Source of the DNA: Bacillota bacterium
GTDB taxonomy: Bacteria > Bacillota > Desulfotomaculia > Desulfotomaculales > Ammonificaceae
DNA length: 64,000 bases
Assembly: GCA_040755295.1 (NCBI GenBank)
Contig: JBFMBK010000006.1
Location: 90,560 to 154,559 of the forward strand
Direction of reading: 5' to 3'
Below the pieces are notes generated by a model. The model was not told where the DNA came from. It searched no databases and saw only the letters and a list, made by a program, of their open reading frames with translations. Numbering within the stretch: the stretch's first letter is position 1; the number at the start of each line of letters is the position of its first letter. Made by a program: the position numbers and the translations under genes. Positions 43,346-52,662 of this stretch are shown one piece after another.

Positions 43346-43906
43346 TTATTGTTCCATCTGTTTGGCCAAAAAGCCTGCAGCCGTCTCCGCCAACTTTAAC
43401 TCCAGTTCGCCCATCTTAACGCCCGCGTCGCGTGATACCAGAACCACGGCGCCGATCGGATCCCCTTCGGCAACGATCGGCACAATCACCTCCGAAGAGA
43501 ACTTGCACTCTCCGTTCTCCGTGGTCAGACACTCTTTGCAAAGCGGATCATCGCCGGGGCAGTTAATCATTGTCGGTCTTCGGTTCTCCATAACCTTTTC
43601 TATGGCGGGCCCGATTGGTTTATTTAGAAATTCTTTTTTTGCTGCGCCTGAGACAGCAATAATGGTATCACGGTCGGTGATCATCGCAAGATGCCCGACC
43701 GCCTCGTGAAGAGAGTCTGCATACTCCTTGGCGAAATCCCCGAGTTCACCGATAGGCGAATACTTCTTGAGGATAACCTCACCGTCCCGGTCCACGAAGA
43801 TCTCCAAGGGATCACCTTCACGGATTCTAAGTGTGCGCCGGATTTCTTTCGGTATTACCACCCTGCCCAGGTCATCAATTCGCCTGACGATACCTGTTGC
43901 CTTCAT
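43346..43906 (-). CDS. spoVT: Stage V sporulation protein T
   Basis: 186 aa. N-terminal AbrB swapped-hairpin DNA-binding domain (MKATGIVRRIDDLGRVVIPK) and a C-terminal GAF-like domain. Regulates sigma-G-dependent genes in the forespore. Strong AAGGAGGT before the ATG. A sigma-G-like promoter lies upstream, as for B. subtilis spoVT. The cysteines in CPGDDPLCKEC form a pocket seen in clostridial copies. Confidence 0.95.
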   Translation of the reverse strand: MKATGIVRRIDDLGRVVIPKEIRRTLRIREGDPLEIFVDRDGEVILKKYSPIGELGDFAKEYADSLHEAVGHLAMITDRDTIIAVSGAAKKEFLNKPIGPAIEKVMENRRPTMINCPGDDPLCKECLTTENGECKFSSEVIVPIVAEGDPIGAVVLVSRDAGVKMGELELKLAETAAGFLAKQMEQ

Positions 43907-43967
43907 GGTCTACCTTACCTCCTTTATAAATATCCTGCGGGATTTAATTCTGCGTCCATCTATAATG

Positions 43968-43998
43968 TAGTATACAGCAGGTTAGTTTCCCTTATTCA
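43968..43998 (-). promoter_or_regulatory. Sigma-G/F-like promoter of spoVT
   Basis: On the minus strand TGAATA (43993-43998), 18 nt, TATACTA (43968-43974). It resembles the forespore consensus (GnATA-type -35, CATnnTA-type -10) with one mismatch in the -10. Confidence 0.5.
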
Positions 43999-44057
43999 TA
44001 TTTTACCAGAACACCGCCTCCCTTGGACGAACGTTCCAAGCCATTATTATAATGGAA

Positions 44058-47000
44058 CTAGCTTAATTCTTCAAGAAATTCTGTAAATTTTTTCAGGGTC
44101 GCAATCGTTTCTTGTCGCTCTTTGGCTGGTATAATGGCCTCAAACCCGTCTTCTCCCTGAAAGAACCTGGCGGTATAACTCCTGGCAACCGTAGCCAGTT
44201 TGTCGCTTTTCAAGGAGTGGCCGGCGGCAAAAACGAAACGGCAGTAGTTTCCCTGGCGTGTCACCAGCTTTATGCGTAATCCGCGCGCATACGCGCGGAG
44301 GAGCGCGATCGAAGTGAGGTTCTTTAGCGGTTCCGGCGACGGCCCGTAACGATCTTGGAGCGAAGCTTCCACAATCTGTACATCTTCCGGCGTCACCGTG
44401 TTGGCTATCATCTGATAAACCTCCATTTTTTGGTGCTCAGGAACATATCCCTCCGGGATAAAGGCGGGTATGGGCAGTTCCACCAGGGTCTCCACCGGCG
44501 GCGTAGAATCCTCGCCACGAAGTTCCTGTATCGCTTCCCTCAACAACCGGCAGTATAACTCGAACCCTACCGTTTGAATATGGCCGTGCTGTTCGATACC
44601 GAGGAGATTGCCGGCCCCGCGTATTCCCAGGTCCCGCTTTGCGATTTTAAAGCCCGCGCCTAAATCCGTAAAATCACGGATGGCTTGAAGGCGCTGGCGC
44701 GCAGGTTCATTGATTATTTTATCCCGCTGGTACATAAAATAGGCATAAGCCAGACGATTCGTCCTCCCGACCCGCCCGCGAAGCTGATAAAGCTGCGCCA
44801 GGCCCAGTTGGTCGGCTTCCTTAACAATAAGCGTGTTTACATTCCCGATGTCGAGGCCGTTTTCGATGATTGTCGTCGCCACAAGCACGTCAAACTTTCT
44901 GGAGATGAAGTCCAGCATCACTCTTTCGAGGGCTTCTTCGGGCATCTGGCCGTGGGCGTGGGCCACCCTCGCTTCCGGCACCAGGCCTTTAACCCAGGCC
45001 GCCACCTCGCTTAGTCCTATGACCCTGTTGAACACGAAATAGACCTGTCCCCCGCGCGCGAGCTCCCGCCGTATTGCTTCCCGTACAAGAACGGGGTTTT
45101 CCTCGACAACATAGGTTTCGACGGGAAGACGGTCCGGCGGCGGTGTTGCAAGAAGGCTGCTGTCTCTGATTCCGGTCAGAGACATGTAGAGTGTTCTGGG
45201 AATCGGGGTAGCCGTCATGGTTAATACGTCTAACTCACGGCGCAGGAGTTTCAGTTTTTCCTTCTGTCCGACACCGAAACGCTGCTCTTCGTCAACGATA
45301 AGTAAGCCCAAGTCGGCAAAACGGACGTCGTCCTGAAGCAATCGGTGGGTTCCGACAACTATATCGACCTTCCCGGTCCTAAGCCCCGCGATAACCTCCC
45401 GCTGCTCCGCCGGCGACTGAAAACGGCAGAGCCACGATACCTTCACAGGATAAGGATTAAAGCGCTCTTTAAAAGTCTGGTAATGCTGCTGAGCCAGAAT
45501 CGTGGTGGGTACGAGAACTGCAACCTGTTTCTCATCCATCACCGCCTTGAAAGCTGCTCTTAAAGCCACCTCGGTTTTACCGTAACCCACGTCGCCGCAA
45601 AGTAGACGGTCCATAGGCCGGAGCTTCTCCATATCCGCGGCGACTTCTTTAATCGCACGCAGCTGGTCCGGCGTTTCCGTGTGGGGGAAGGCGTCCTCGA
45701 ACTCCCGCTGCCAAGGGGTTTCTTTCGAAAAAGAAAATCCTTTTGAGGCTTCCCGGGCGGCATAAAGCGACAACAGGTCCAGCGCCACCTCACGTACCGC
45801 GTGCCTGGCCTTTGCTCTGGCTCTTTTCCATTCGCCGCCTCCAAGCCGGGAAAGGCGGGGCGCGGCATCCTCCCCGCCGATATAGCGCTCAAGCACCCCC
45901 ACCTGGTCGGCGGGTATATACAACCGGTCGGCCCCGGCGTATTGCACCAGGGCGTATTCCTTTTTTATGCCTTCGACCGTCAGGGTTGTAAGACCTTTGT
46001 AGCAGCCGACGCCGTGGTCCGGATGAACGACGAAATCCCCGGGGCGAAGCTCCGGCCTATCCCCCACCTGCTCGGAAGGCATCCCCGTCCTTACCGCAAG
46101 CCGCCGCGGCTGCCCGAAAATCTCTCTTCCGGTCAGGATAACGGTATGCGCCTCAGGTGTAATCAGACCCTCGCTCAACTCACCAAGGGTCACGACCACT
46201 TCTCCGGGAGTGACTTGCGGAATGCTCAGGCGGTACACCGCCTGAACATTCCTTTCCTTAAGACCGTCCACCAGCGGTTCCGCTTGTTCCGGCTTCCGCA
46301 GCAGGATAACAACGGCGTTATCACGCCGCCACTGCTTAATCTCATCCGCAAGGGCGTCGATCCGGCCCAGAAAATTCGGCGCTGTCTTTGCCAGGAGGCC
46401 CACGGGCTCGGTGGAGCTTGGGAAGGAAGGCTTTTCCGGCAGAAAAGACGTCATCGCCAACGGACGCCGGCTAAAGCCCCTGGCGATCTCGCTCCAAGTT
46501 TTGTACACACGGCCCTGACGCGGCAGAAAAGCGCCCGTTTCCTGAAGCTCCGCAACGAGCTTCAAGGTTTCGGTTTCGGCCTTGCCTGCAACCGCCGCAC
46601 ATTTTTGCGGTTCGACCATAACGGTCATGCCGTGGGGAGCTAAGTAGTCAAGCAGTTGCGCCGTTTTTTCATAAAAAAACGGGAGAAGCGCCTCTCCGGT
46701 CGAAACATAACCTTCAGTGCGCAATGACTGCAAATCTTCAGTCACCCAGGTTTCAAGCCTGGCACGGGCCTGGGGAGAGGAGAGCGCGGCGGCGTACTCC
46801 TCGTAGTCTCTCGCAAGCCGCTGCGCGACTGCGGGACAGTCTTCTATTTTGCAGAAGCCCTCCGCGGCAGGTCCCACCGCGACTCTCCCCACCTTTTCTT
46901 TAGACCGTTGCGTGGCGGGATCGAAGTACCGGAGGGAATCGACTACGTCTCCGAAGAATTCTACCCGAACCGGGGCTTCCAACGCCGGTGGAAACAGGTC

Positions 47001-47531
47001 GATAATGCCGCCCCTGCGGCTGAACTTTCCGGGTGTTTCGACCATCTCCGCAGGTTTGTAACCGGTCTGCAAGAGATGCCGCAAAAACTCATCCGGCTCC
47101 AGAACGCTACCTTGCTCCAATACCCGGCACGCGTCCCGGAAGACATCAGGCGGTGCCAGCGACCGTAAAAGAGCGGGAGCTGTGGCGATAACGACTCCTG
47201 TCCCGCGGGTCAGCGTTTCCAAAGACGCCAGTCGCTGCCGCGGTATTAAGGCGCCGCCCGGGGCCTTTCCGGGAATATGCTCCCACGGTAAAAAAAGAAA
47301 AACCTCTCCCCCGAGAAGATGGCGCAGATCCGCCTGAAGCCTGAAAGCCGTATCATCGTCCGGCACTATCACGACCGCAGGCGCTTTCGATCCCGCCACT
47401 ATTCCCGTTATGAAAAGGCCTTGTCCGGAACCACTCAAACCATAGACAGCCCTTGACTGCCCCTTGGATAGCGAATCGACTGTATCCCGGACCACGGGCG
47501 CGTCAACCCAGAGATTTATCAAACCCTGCAT
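44058..47531 (-). CDS. mfd: Transcription-repair coupling factor
   Basis: 1157 aa, full length. UvrB-homology region (1-350), RNA-polymerase-interaction domain of CarD type (RPGDFVVHPDHGVGCYKGL, near 490), RecG-like translocase with Walker A LLCGDVGYGKTEVALRA and DEEQ box (IVDEEQRFG), and the C-terminal TRCF domain. Displaces stalled RNA polymerase and recruits UvrA. Lies 13 bp after pth. Confidence 0.97.
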   Translation of the reverse strand: MQGLINLWVDAPVVRDTVDSLSKGQSRAVYGLSGSGQGLFITGIVAGSKAPAVVIVPDDDTAFRLQADLRHLLGGEVFLFLPWEHIPGKAPGGALIPRQRLASLETLTRGTGVVIATAPALLRSLAPPDVFRDACRVLEQGSVLEPDEFLRHLLQTGYKPAEMVETPGKFSRRGGIIDLFPPALEAPVRVEFFGDVVDSLRYFDPATQRSKEKVGRVAVGPAAEGFCKIEDCPAVAQRLARDYEEYAAALSSPQARARLETWVTEDLQSLRTEGYVSTGEALLPFFYEKTAQLLDYLAPHGMTVMVEPQKCAAVAGKAETETLKLVAELQETGAFLPRQGRVYKTWSEIARGFSRRPLAMTSFLPEKPSFPSSTEPVGLLAKTAPNFLGRIDALADEIKQWRRDNAVVILLRKPEQAEPLVDGLKERNVQAVYRLSIPQVTPGEVVVTLGELSEGLITPEAHTVILTGREIFGQPRRLAVRTGMPSEQVGDRPELRPGDFVVHPDHGVGCYKGLTTLTVEGIKKEYALVQYAGADRLYIPADQVGVLERYIGGEDAAPRLSRLGGGEWKRARAKARHAVREVALDLLSLYAAREASKGFSFSKETPWQREFEDAFPHTETPDQLRAIKEVAADMEKLRPMDRLLCGDVGYGKTEVALRAAFKAVMDEKQVAVLVPTTILAQQHYQTFKERFNPYPVKVSWLCRFQSPAEQREVIAGLRTGKVDIVVGTHRLLQDDVRFADLGLLIVDEEQRFGVGQKEKLKLLRRELDVLTMTATPIPRTLYMSLTGIRDSSLLATPPPDRLPVETYVVEENPVLVREAIRRELARGGQVYFVFNRVIGLSEVAAWVKGLVPEARVAHAHGQMPEEALERVMLDFISRKFDVLVATTIIENGLDIGNVNTLIVKEADQLGLAQLYQLRGRVGRTNRLAYAYFMYQRDKIINEPARQRLQAIRDFTDLGAGFKIAKRDLGIRGAGNLLGIEQHGHIQTVGFELYCRLLREAIQELRGEDSTPPVETLVELPIPAFIPEGYVPEHQKMEVYQMIANTVTPEDVQIVEASLQDRYGPSPEPLKNLTSIALLRAYARGLRIKLVTRQGNYCRFVFAAGHSLKSDKLATVARSYTARFFQGEDGFEAIIPAKERQETIATLKKFTEFLEELS

Positions 47532-47544
47532 TACTATTTTGATT

Positions 47545-48117
47545 TTACCGCCAGCGGTTAAATTTATTCATCGCACGAGTCATGCCTTCCCGGAGCACAC
47601 AGTCTACCGCACCGACCGCCGCTTCCAGGACTTCACCGACCCTTTCCCGCTCTTCCGAAAAAAACCGGCTTAATACATAATCCGCCGCTTCCCCTGTGGG
47701 CCGTCCGATACCTACCCTCATACGCGGGAATTCCGCCGTTCCCGCAGCTGAAATAACCGAGTCGACCCCCTTGTGCCCGCCGCTGGAACCGTCGTGCATT
47801 AGACGCAGCCGCCCGAGAGGCAGGTCCAGGTCGTCATAAACCAACAGCAACGCAGCAGGGGATAATGCGTTTTTCTTTAATAAGGATAATACCGCCTGAC
47901 CGCTCAGATTCATAAAGGTCTGGGGTTTGGCCAGTATAACCTCCTCATGACCGATCCGGGCAACGGCCGCTAAGACCTTGCCGCGATTAATCCTTTTAAA
48001 GGCGGTGTCATAAAACCCAGCCAAGCGGTCCATAACTTCAAAACCCATATTATGTCTTGTTCCTGCATATTCCGCACCAGGGTTTCCGAGGCCAACGACC
48101 AGTTTAATATCCGTCAT
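47545..48117 (-). CDS. pth: Peptidyl-tRNA hydrolase
   Basis: 190 aa from ATG 48115-48117 behind AAGGAGGT. Catalytic His in GTRHNMGFEV (near 21), plus VYDDLDLPLGRLRL and SSGGHKGVDS. Recycles peptidyl-tRNA. The frame runs 41 codons further upstream through GAAGTCAG repeats, which is not real. First gene of the pth-mfd unit. Confidence 0.96.
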   Translation of the reverse strand: MTDIKLVVGLGNPGAEYAGTRHNMGFEVMDRLAGFYDTAFKRINRGKVLAAVARIGHEEVILAKPQTFMNLSGQAVLSLLKKNALSPAALLLVYDDLDLPLGRLRLMHDGSSGGHKGVDSVISAAGTAEFPRMRVGIGRPTGEAADYVLSRFFSEERERVGEVLEAAVGAVDCVLREGMTRAMNKFNRWR

Positions 48118-48125
48118 GAGGACCT

Positions 48126-48192
48126 CCTTAAGTTCAGAAGTCGGACGCAAGAGGTCAGAAGTCAGAAGCCAGTAGCCAGAACCCAGAATTAA
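48126..48192. repeat. GAAGTCAG repeat words before pth
   Basis: TTCAGAAGTCGGACGCAAG, GGTCAGAAGTCAGAAGCC and AGTAGCCAGAACCCAG in a row; a counterpart in the other orientation, GAATTCCGAATTCTGACCC, lies near 48296-48314. The rest of the pth-cytochrome gap up to 48473 has no gene. Confidence 0.55.
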
Positions 48193-48473
48193 AACACCTG
48201 TTTTGGATTCATGAAATGAAAAGCCTGTTTTTAAAAGCATACGATGGATTTTTTACTAAATAGGTTGTCATTAACGTGCCTCTAATTCTAACTACTGAAT
48301 TCCGAATTCTGACCCTGAATAATACTTTTAAGCTGTGCCGTCTTTTATATTGTAAGCATCCGGTGCCGTTTTGCAATAATCTTTAGGAATTCAGCAACTC
48401 TCTAAACCGTAAACGTAAAGGCGAAATATTGCTAACGTGCCGTATCAAGTCCCCGCTCCCGCGCTGAAATTCC

Positions 48474-48502
48474 TTGACAATAACTGATAATTTAGCTAAA
48501 TT
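48474..48502 (+). promoter_or_regulatory. Promoter of the cytochrome island
   Basis: TTGACA (48474-48479), 17 nt, TAAATT (48497-48502), about 65 bases before the first cytochrome start. Perfect -35 and standard spacing. Confidence 0.65.
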
Positions 48503-48568
48503 GAGAATAAGTCTTTCCAGTGTCAGGAGTTAAAATTTTCGCAAAGGCAAAGTCAGGTGGCGTTCACT

Positions 48569-49690
48569 ATGGTGCACCTCCCCGCAAACCTGTGGCTCCG
48601 AAGGCTCATCTATGCCTCATTCATATTGATGATCATCATAGGAGGGTACTGTCTGGCGGATTTCGAATTGAAAAGACTGGAACGGCCCGGTTATTGCGCG
48701 AGCTGCCACGAAATCCGCCCCGAGTATATCGCCTGGAAAAACTCTTCCCACAGCGAGATCGACTGCCTTACCTGCCACGGCGGCGACAACAGCGGCCTCG
48801 GACGCTGGGCGCGCCGGGGCACCGAAGCCCGAAACGCTTTTCACCACTTTTTCGGCAAGCCGGAATATCCTTTCAGACAATCACTTACACCGCAGAACAG
48901 CGTCTGCGGGCAGTGCCATTCATCCAACCGGGAAATCACCCCGTCCGGCGACATTATAGTACCGCACCGGGAGCATACCACCGTGACCGGAACGCCTTGC
49001 GCCGCCTGCCATGTTGACGTCGTACACGCCCGCGCCGGCAAGCGGATGACCGCGGCCCTGCAGAAGACCGGGGGAAAAGAAGGTCCGGCATTCGACACGC
49101 TGGAAAAAGAGATTAAAAGCTTAGGGCCGAAAGAACACCGGCCTTTAATGGGCGCATGCATGAAATGCCATAACGGTAAGATAGCGCCGTCGGCATGCGC
49201 CGCCTGTCATAAGGACCTCGATATCCCGGAGAATCACAAACCGAAAGACTGGCCGTACAAACACGGCTCTGCCGCCCGGAAAGACATACAGGGATGCGTT
49301 TATTGCCACGCGGTGCTGCTGGATGTGGCGCGGCCGGGAGAAAAGGTCAGCCTGATGCAAGGGGTGCGGGGCAACCCGTTCTGCATCGAGTGTCACGTAA
49401 AGCGGCCGGTTACCCACGGGCCCGACTTCAAGCTCAAGCACAAGTTCAGGGGGGAGAATAACCTCGCGGGCTGTCTGGTCTGCCACGACGCCAAGCCCAA
49501 AGGATCGGTCACCGCGCAAGATATTGTGGCGTGCAGCGAGTGCCACCATACGCCGGATACCCATCCGGATAATTACCGTAAGCTGCATCCCAAGATCGTG
49601 GCGAAAGAGGGAGCGACCCAGTGTTTCAAGTGCCACGACACCACGGCCTGCTCTTACTGCCACACCGAGGGAAGGATCGGATTGCCGTAG
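48569..49690 (+). CDS. Membrane-anchored 12-heme cytochrome c, NapC/NirT-like N terminus
   Basis: 373 aa from ATG 48569 (AGGTGG eight bases upstream). One N-terminal helix (about 11-30) and no clear cleavage site, then twelve CXXCH sites: CASCH, CLTCH, CGQCH, CAACH, CMKCH, CAACH, CVYCH, CIECH, CLVCH, CSECH, CFKCH, CSYCH. The first two, close behind the anchor, resemble the quinol-oxidising NapC/NirT start, so this is a candidate for taking electrons from menaquinol to the outside. First gene of the island and divergent from pth. The quinol role is inference. Confidence 0.9.
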   Translation: MVHLPANLWLRRLIYASFILMIIIGGYCLADFELKRLERPGYCASCHEIRPEYIAWKNSSHSEIDCLTCHGGDNSGLGRWARRGTEARNAFHHFFGKPEYPFRQSLTPQNSVCGQCHSSNREITPSGDIIVPHREHTTVTGTPCAACHVDVVHARAGKRMTAALQKTGGKEGPAFDTLEKEIKSLGPKEHRPLMGACMKCHNGKIAPSACAACHKDLDIPENHKPKDWPYKHGSAARKDIQGCVYCHAVLLDVARPGEKVSLMQGVRGNPFCIECHVKRPVTHGPDFKLKHKFRGENNLAGCLVCHDAKPKGSVTAQDIVACSECHHTPDTHPDNYRKLHPKIVAKEGATQCFKCHDTTACSYCHTEGRIGLP

Positions 49691-49769
49691 ATTAAGAGTG
49701 CACGCAGTCCCGCGTTTAAAGAAGTGGTGCAGGCAGACGATTAATTTTAATAAGACGCCTGGTATCCTG

Positions 49770-49808
49770 CATGAAAGGCCGAGCCTGAATCCGTATCGGC
49801 CTTTCATG
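49770..49808 (+). other. GC-rich stem-loop after the 12-heme cytochrome
   Basis: Perfect 13-bp arms CATGAAAGGCCGA and TCGGCCTTTCATG with a 13-nt loop and no T run. Likely an RNA processing or stability element rather than a full terminator. Confidence 0.6.
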
Positions 49809-49875
49809 GGCGAAATGCGGTTTTGCAGCTTCATTTACGCCATTCTTTTTTTGTAAATGGATAGTGGAGTTTGGA

Positions 49876-51780
49876 ATGACGGAGGAAAAAAAGGATAAAA
49901 AACCACCGGTCAAGATACGACCGGTTTTCACGGTTATAATCGGGGCGGCGGTTCTCACAGCGGTGGCCGTCCTGTTGATTTTCCGTTTCGGCATGCCCTC
50001 CCGGGAAAAGACCGCCGAACAATGGCTGGAAGAAGGCCTTCAGGCGTACCAAAAGAAGGACTTTTTTACCGCCGCCCGCGACTTTAACGAGGCCGCACGT
50101 CTCGACCCGAAATCAGGACATGCCTTTTATTATCTGGGGCAGGTTTACGATTCCTGCGGCCGGCGCGATGAGGCGAAGACATGTTATATAAAGGCCCTCC
50201 GCTGCGAACCCTCCCTTGCGGCGGCAAGCTTTAATCTCGGACTGCTGTACGGTCTGCAGCGGGCCCCGGAAATGGAACTGTCGACGCAGGAGCAGGCGAT
50301 ATCCAGTAATCCCGCCTTTGCCGCAGCATGGTTTCGTATAGGCGAGCTTTACTACGCTCAGGAGAACTGGGCCGAAGCCGCCGGGTCTTATGCAAACGCC
50401 GGGCGTAACCCTAACGCCGTTTTGGACCGCAAGCTCATAGAAGAACGACTTTCGGAGGTTGACAAGCACCTCCCTGCCGGCACGGTGATGAGCGCCGAAA
50501 AAGAAGCCCCGCCGGAAAAGGCCCCTTCCAGCGACCGCCTCTGTACGCGCTGCCACGCCGGGGTCCCGCATCACCTGAAAAAGGACAACACCAAGAACTG
50601 CCTCCGCTGCCACGCATCCCACAACCCTCTTTACCCGCCGAAGCTGGAGGTGCCGGAGAAAAACCAGTGCCAGGTCTGTCACTTCGAATACGGCCCCGAA
50701 GCCGTCAAGACCGCCCGGAAGGAAGGATCCCTTGTCCATATCCCCCTGGTCAACGGCAACTGTGCGGACTGTCACCGGGAGCACGCCCTGGGCGAAAAAT
50801 GCGAATTAAGGATAAACCAGCGGGCGCTCTGCTTCACCTGTCATCCGGATTATAACGACGAACTGTCCCGCCGGGTCAAGCACCCGCCTTTTACCAACAG
50901 TTACTGCACCGACTGCCATAACCCGCACATAAGCAAGTATCAAGGCCTTCTTTGGGGGCCGCAGCGACAGATGTGCTACAACTGCCACTTCGCCTATAAA
51001 AACATCAACGATCTCCCCGTGCAGCACTCGCCTTTCAAACAGGGGTTCTGCACCTCGTGCCACGAGCCGCACGCATCAGATCACAACGGGCTGCTGAGGA
51101 TAAGCCAGGTACGGCTTTGTTACAGCTGCCACTTCGACCGGGACGCCGATCTCGCCAGGCCGGTAAAGCACAAACCTTACGCGGAAGGGCGCTGCTGCGA
51201 CTGTCACGACCCGCACGCCACCCAGACTAAGGGACTTTTACCCGCGCCCTCGCAGACCGAGTTCTGTCTGCGCTGCCACTCGCGCGGCTATGTTTTCGGG
51301 CCCACCCATCATCCGGTGCCGGAGGGCCTGGCCTGCACCAAATGTCACGACGCGCACGCCGGCTTTGAGAAGGCGCTTCTGCCCAAAAGGAGTCCGGACC
51401 TGTGCCTTGACTGTCATACCTTCGGCAACGGCAAAATGGCGCTGGTCTATTATAAACGCAGCAAGCACGGCAAGCTGTCCTGTTTCGACTGTCACGGAAA
51501 GGAGGGGTTCGGGTTCAAGTTTGAGACCCCGTCGGAAAAACTAATGGTCTGTCTGAGCTGTCACCCGGATTTCGCAAGCAAGGTAAAGGTGAAAAACGGC
51601 AAGAAAATGTTCCTGCACCCGGTGGGCTCGCCTTGGACGGACATAAACACCGGAGACCTGTTGACCTGCAGTTCCACCTGTCATAACCCGCACGGCACAC
51701 CCTACCGGAAACTCCTTGCCGGGTACGGGGACGGTCTCTGTATTATGTGCCACCGCGACAAAAAGAGTATAAAGACGTAA
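49876..51780 (+). CDS. TPR-multiheme cytochrome c fusion, 16 CXXCH plus one CX3CH
   Basis: 634 aa from ATG 49876 (GGAG six bases before). Membrane helix about 18-38; three or so TPR units at 45-185; then a cytochrome region with CTRCH, CLRCH, CQVCH, CADCH, CFTCH, CTDCH, CYNCH, CTSCH, CYSCH, CCDCH, CLRCH, CTKCH, CLDCH, CFDCH, CLSCH, the CX3CH site CSSTCH, and CIMCH. Many sites come in pairs of the doubled-CXXCH type (CTDCHNPH then, some 25 residues on, CYNCH). Placed outside the membrane by the anchor. The TPR part probably binds partner proteins; it is next to a pure TPR protein. Role in electron transfer across the wall is inferred. Confidence 0.9.
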   Translation: MTEEKKDKKPPVKIRPVFTVIIGAAVLTAVAVLLIFRFGMPSREKTAEQWLEEGLQAYQKKDFFTAARDFNEAARLDPKSGHAFYYLGQVYDSCGRRDEAKTCYIKALRCEPSLAAASFNLGLLYGLQRAPEMELSTQEQAISSNPAFAAAWFRIGELYYAQENWAEAAGSYANAGRNPNAVLDRKLIEERLSEVDKHLPAGTVMSAEKEAPPEKAPSSDRLCTRCHAGVPHHLKKDNTKNCLRCHASHNPLYPPKLEVPEKNQCQVCHFEYGPEAVKTARKEGSLVHIPLVNGNCADCHREHALGEKCELRINQRALCFTCHPDYNDELSRRVKHPPFTNSYCTDCHNPHISKYQGLLWGPQRQMCYNCHFAYKNINDLPVQHSPFKQGFCTSCHEPHASDHNGLLRISQVRLCYSCHFDRDADLARPVKHKPYAEGRCCDCHDPHATQTKGLLPAPSQTEFCLRCHSRGYVFGPTHHPVPEGLACTKCHDAHAGFEKALLPKRSPDLCLDCHTFGNGKMALVYYKRSKHGKLSCFDCHGKEGFGFKFETPSEKLMVCLSCHPDFASKVKVKNGKKMFLHPVGSPWTDINTGDLLTCSSTCHNPHGTPYRKLLAGYGDGLCIMCHRDKKSIKT

Positions 51781-51888
51781 TTTTAGTCTAAAAACAACTT
51801 GTACTTGTGTATTACTAAATGAGAAAAACTGATTAGTTCACGAGGGCGAGTATACGATGGTTCGTTAAGTTATCTTTCAATTAAGCAG

Positions 51889-51917
51889 TTGTTGTCTGAG
51901 CCCTTGTATGTTAAAAT
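51889..51917 (+). promoter_or_regulatory. Predicted internal promoter of the island
   Basis: TTGTTG (51889-51894), 17 nt, TAAAAT (51912-51917), about 50 bases before the TPR gene. It suggests that the genes from 51970 on can be transcribed separately. Confidence 0.45.
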
Positions 51918-51969
51918 AAGGTTTGTTTAGTGTATCCTGCAATAAGTCGGTATACGGAGGCAGGAACGG

Positions 51970-52662
51970 ATGACCAACGAAACTGAACTGAATGTCGCAG
52001 CAAACCGGCAGGAAGGCGCAGTACCGCTCGGCCGGGCGCTGACCATCCTCGCTGTGGTGCTGGGCGTGGTCATTGTGGTCGGTTTGATTATAGGTTACGC
52101 CTTTTTCTGGGGCAAGTACCAGCGCCAGACTTTCGACGACGTCGTAATGGAGGCGGCGCAGCACCGGGTCAAAGAGAACCCTAATGACGCGATCGCGCAC
52201 CTGGAGCTGGGATACGCCTATCTCCTGCGCCAGGAAACCAAAAAGGCGATGGCGGAATACAACAAGGCTTACAAAATCGACCCGAAGAACCGGCAGGTGC
52301 GCTACAACCTTGCCCTCGGGCACACGGCGAGCAAGCAGTACGAAGAAGCGATCAAGCTTTTACAGCCTCTCGCCAAGGAAGGCGTCTTCGACTTTGACTC
52401 GCATTATTCCCTGGGTGAGGCATATTATCTTAACGGTCAATACCCCGAAGCCGTGAAGGCGTATGCCGAGGCCGGCACCATCAAGCCGGGTTACGCCAAC
52501 ACCTTCTATGCCATGGCGCTTTGCTACGAAAACATGGGGGACAAGAAGAACGCGCTTGCCTCCGCGGACCGCGCGCTGCGCCTCGTACCCAACTACAAGG
52601 AAGTCCTTGACTTTAAGGCGAGGTTGAACGGAGAACAGGCGGGGGGTGAAAAGCGTGAATAA
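51970..52662 (+). CDS. Membrane-anchored TPR protein
   Basis: 230 aa. Short cytoplasmic N terminus, one helix (about 24-46), then three to four TPR units (NPNDAIAHLELGYAYLLRQ, NRQVRYNLALGHTASKQYEE, YANTFYAMALCYENMGDKK). No heme or enzyme motif. Likely an assembly or docking protein on the outer face of the membrane for the cytochromes around it. GGAGG before ATG. It overlaps the next gene by eight bases, so the pair is translated together. Confidence 0.85.
   Translation: MTNETELNVAANRQEGAVPLGRALTILAVVLGVVIVVGLIIGYAFFWGKYQRQTFDDVVMEAAQHRVKENPNDAIAHLELGYAYLLRQETKKAMAEYNKAYKIDPKNRQVRYNLALGHTASKQYEEAIKLLQPLAKEGVFDFDSHYSLGEAYYLNGQYPEAVKAYAEAGTIKPGYANTFYAMALCYENMGDKKNALASADRALRLVPNYKEVLDFKARLNGEQAGGEKRE

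Noticed and set aside
48520..49017. 165-codon plus-strand frame over the first cytochrome
   Set aside because: It is a shadow: the overlapping frame has the heme motifs and Shine-Dalgarno.
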